A stretch of 64,000 nucleotides of DNA. It comes from Candidatus Iainarchaeum sp. GTDB lineage: Archaea > Iainarchaeota > Iainarchaeia > Iainarchaeales > JAAZKV01. The notes under the pieces are model-generated. The model searched no databases, was not told the origin of the DNA, and worked only from the letters and a program-made list of their open reading frames with translations. Position numbers and translations under genes: made by a program. The stretch lies in the NCBI GenBank assembly GCA_028691435.1, contig JAQUZG010000003.1, positions 4,637 to 68,636 of the forward strand. The letters are read 5' to 3'. Of the stretch, positions 63,385-64,000 are shown piece after piece (the first letter of the stretch is position 1; every line of letters starts with the position of its first letter).

Positions 63385-63858
63385 ATGAATTATAGAAGAG
63401 GAGTTTCTGCATTTATATTAAATGATAAAAAAGAATTTATTTTAGTTTTAGATACAAAAGGAAAGACAAAAGAATTAGATTATTGGAAAATCCCAGCCGG
63501 AGGAATAGAAAATAATGAAACAGAAGAAGAAACATTAATTAGAGAATTAAAAGAAGAATTAGATATTGAAAATAATGAAATTAAAATTATTGGAAAAAGT
63601 AAATTTATCGATGAACTCAATTGGTCAAAAGAGACATCTGAAAAAAAATTTAAATCAACTGGAATTTGGCGTGATGGCCAAAGAAGAACAGTATTCATTG
63701 TAAAATTATTAAATCAAAATAAAAATTTTAAATTACAAGAAAATGAAGTATTAGATATAATTCGAGTTAACAAAAACAATTTTAAAAAATACATTAACAA
63801 CAAAATTCAATTGACTTTAATGAACAATATAATTAATGAGTTTAAAGAGTATTTTTAG
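63385..63858 (+). CDS. NUDIX hydrolase
   Basis: This 157-residue protein has the NUDIX box GGIENNETEEETLIRELKEEL at about residues 39-59, matching G-x5-E-x7-R-E-U-x-E-E-x-G-U except that the last Gly is Leu. It begins RRGVSAFILNDKKEFILVLD, a standard first strand pair. It cleaves nucleoside diphosphates linked to other groups; the substrate is not evident. GGAG is present about 11 bases before the ATG. It is divergent from the methyltransferase gene. Confidence 0.9.
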   Translation: MNYRRGVSAFILNDKKEFILVLDTKGKTKELDYWKIPAGGIENNETEEETLIRELKEELDIENNEIKIIGKSKFIDELNWSKETSEKKFKSTGIWRDGQRRTVFIVKLLNQNKNFKLQENEVLDIIRVNKNNFKKYINNKIQLTLMNNIINEFKEYF

Positions 63859-63903
63859 TAAAAAAAATCATATTTATCTAATTTTTTTTAAATCCAAGAC
63901 TGG

Positions 63904-63920
63904 ATTTATAAATGTTTCTT
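63904..63920 (+). promoter_or_regulatory. TATA box shared with the L21e operon
   Basis: ATTTATAAATGTTTCTT, identical over 17 bases to the minus-strand element at 39556-39572. It lies about 47 bases before the start of the partial gene at 63967. Confidence 0.65.
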
Positions 63921-63966
63921 TCCTTAATTTCTATAAATTCTGGTGAGAAAGACATAGGTGAGTTAA

Positions 63967-64000
63967 TTGGCTACAAGAACAAGACATACAAGTAGATTTA
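63967..64000 (+). CDS. Partial CDS, probable ribosomal protein, TTG start
   Basis: GGTGAG at 63957-63962 is followed by TTAA and TTG at 63967. From there the frame reads M-ATRTRHTSRF and runs off the right edge. The beginning is similar to archaeal L37Ae (eL43), whose members begin with short basic MA(T/K)RT-type sequences, but 11 residues are too few to be sure. The promoter shared with L21e supports a ribosomal protein. Confidence 0.4.
   Translation, partial: MATRTRHTSRF

Overview
The window is a very AT-rich stretch of an archaeal chromosome. The evidence is a 16S gene with an archaeal 5' end, a tRNA-Ala(TGC) between 16S and 23S, archaeal RNase P RNA, ribosomal protein L21e, RNA polymerase subunit Rpb4/F, DUF655 and KsgA in the usual archaeal order, AMP phosphorylase and ribose-1,5-bisphosphate isomerase of the archaeal NMP pathway, a class III (archaellin/pilin type) signal peptide, and TATA-box promoters. 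Small genes, many short uncharacterised proteins and the extreme base composition fit a DPANN-type lineage, but the sequence alone does not fix the phylum. The 16S 3' end reads GGATCACCTCC, and many genes carry its complement (GGAGG, GGTGAT or GTGAT) 4-9 bases before the start. I used this to move several starts inward.

Layout. 0-7 kb: small uncharacterised genes, an archaeal COG2521 methyltransferase, a frameshifted MazG-like gene, a tRNA-Ser(TGA), a two-gene toxin-antitoxin-like unit bracketed by that tRNA and a decayed copy of its 3' part, and two HD-domain hydrolases. 7-14 kb: a candidate structured RNA, a six-repeat PEGA surface protein, a second tRNA-Ser with anticodon ACT, a queuosine-salvage-like protein, MscS, a J-domain protein, a DEAD-box helicase and superoxide reductase. 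14-29 kb: metabolism and transport (isopropylmalate/citramalate synthase-like enzyme, GT2 glycosyltransferase, an asparagine synthetase fused to a Dph6-type PP-loop domain, acylphosphatase, a MacB-type ABC unit, CorA, DAHP synthase, a FAD dehydrogenase, a cation/proton antiporter). 29-40 kb: two FKBP prolyl isomerases (one a lipoprotein), a pilin-like protein, the two NMP-pathway enzymes, TyrRS, and the L21e-rpoF-DUF655-ksgA block. 40-48 kb: tRNA-Arg, an ABC exporter, ArgRS, small unknowns and a methyltransferase pseudogene. 46.6-56.4 kb: an envelope-rich region with a TM-anchored small protein, a lipoprotein, RNase P RNA, a giant surface protein of about 2,200 residues and a DUF4389-like membrane protein. 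56.6-61.9 kb: the rRNA operon on the minus strand (16S, tRNA-Ala, 23S, no adjacent 5S). 62-64 kb: a methyltransferase, a NUDIX hydrolase and the start of a probable ribosomal protein gene.

How the genes work together. AMP phosphorylase and R15P isomerase are consecutive steps from AMP to ribulose-1,5-bisphosphate. L21e, Rpb4, DUF655 and KsgA link ribosome assembly with transcription. The PEGA protein, pilin-like protein, lipoproteins and giant protein build the cell surface.

Points most worth a second look: the toxin-antitoxin-like island between tRNA-Ser and its truncated copy; rows of short perfect hairpins beside RNase P RNA, tRNA-Arg and tRNA-Ala; a rod-like RNA candidate at 7323-7544; the AsnB-Dph6 fusion; KsgA with an altered catalytic motif; a tRNA-Ser with A at position 34; and an apparent ATA start codon.
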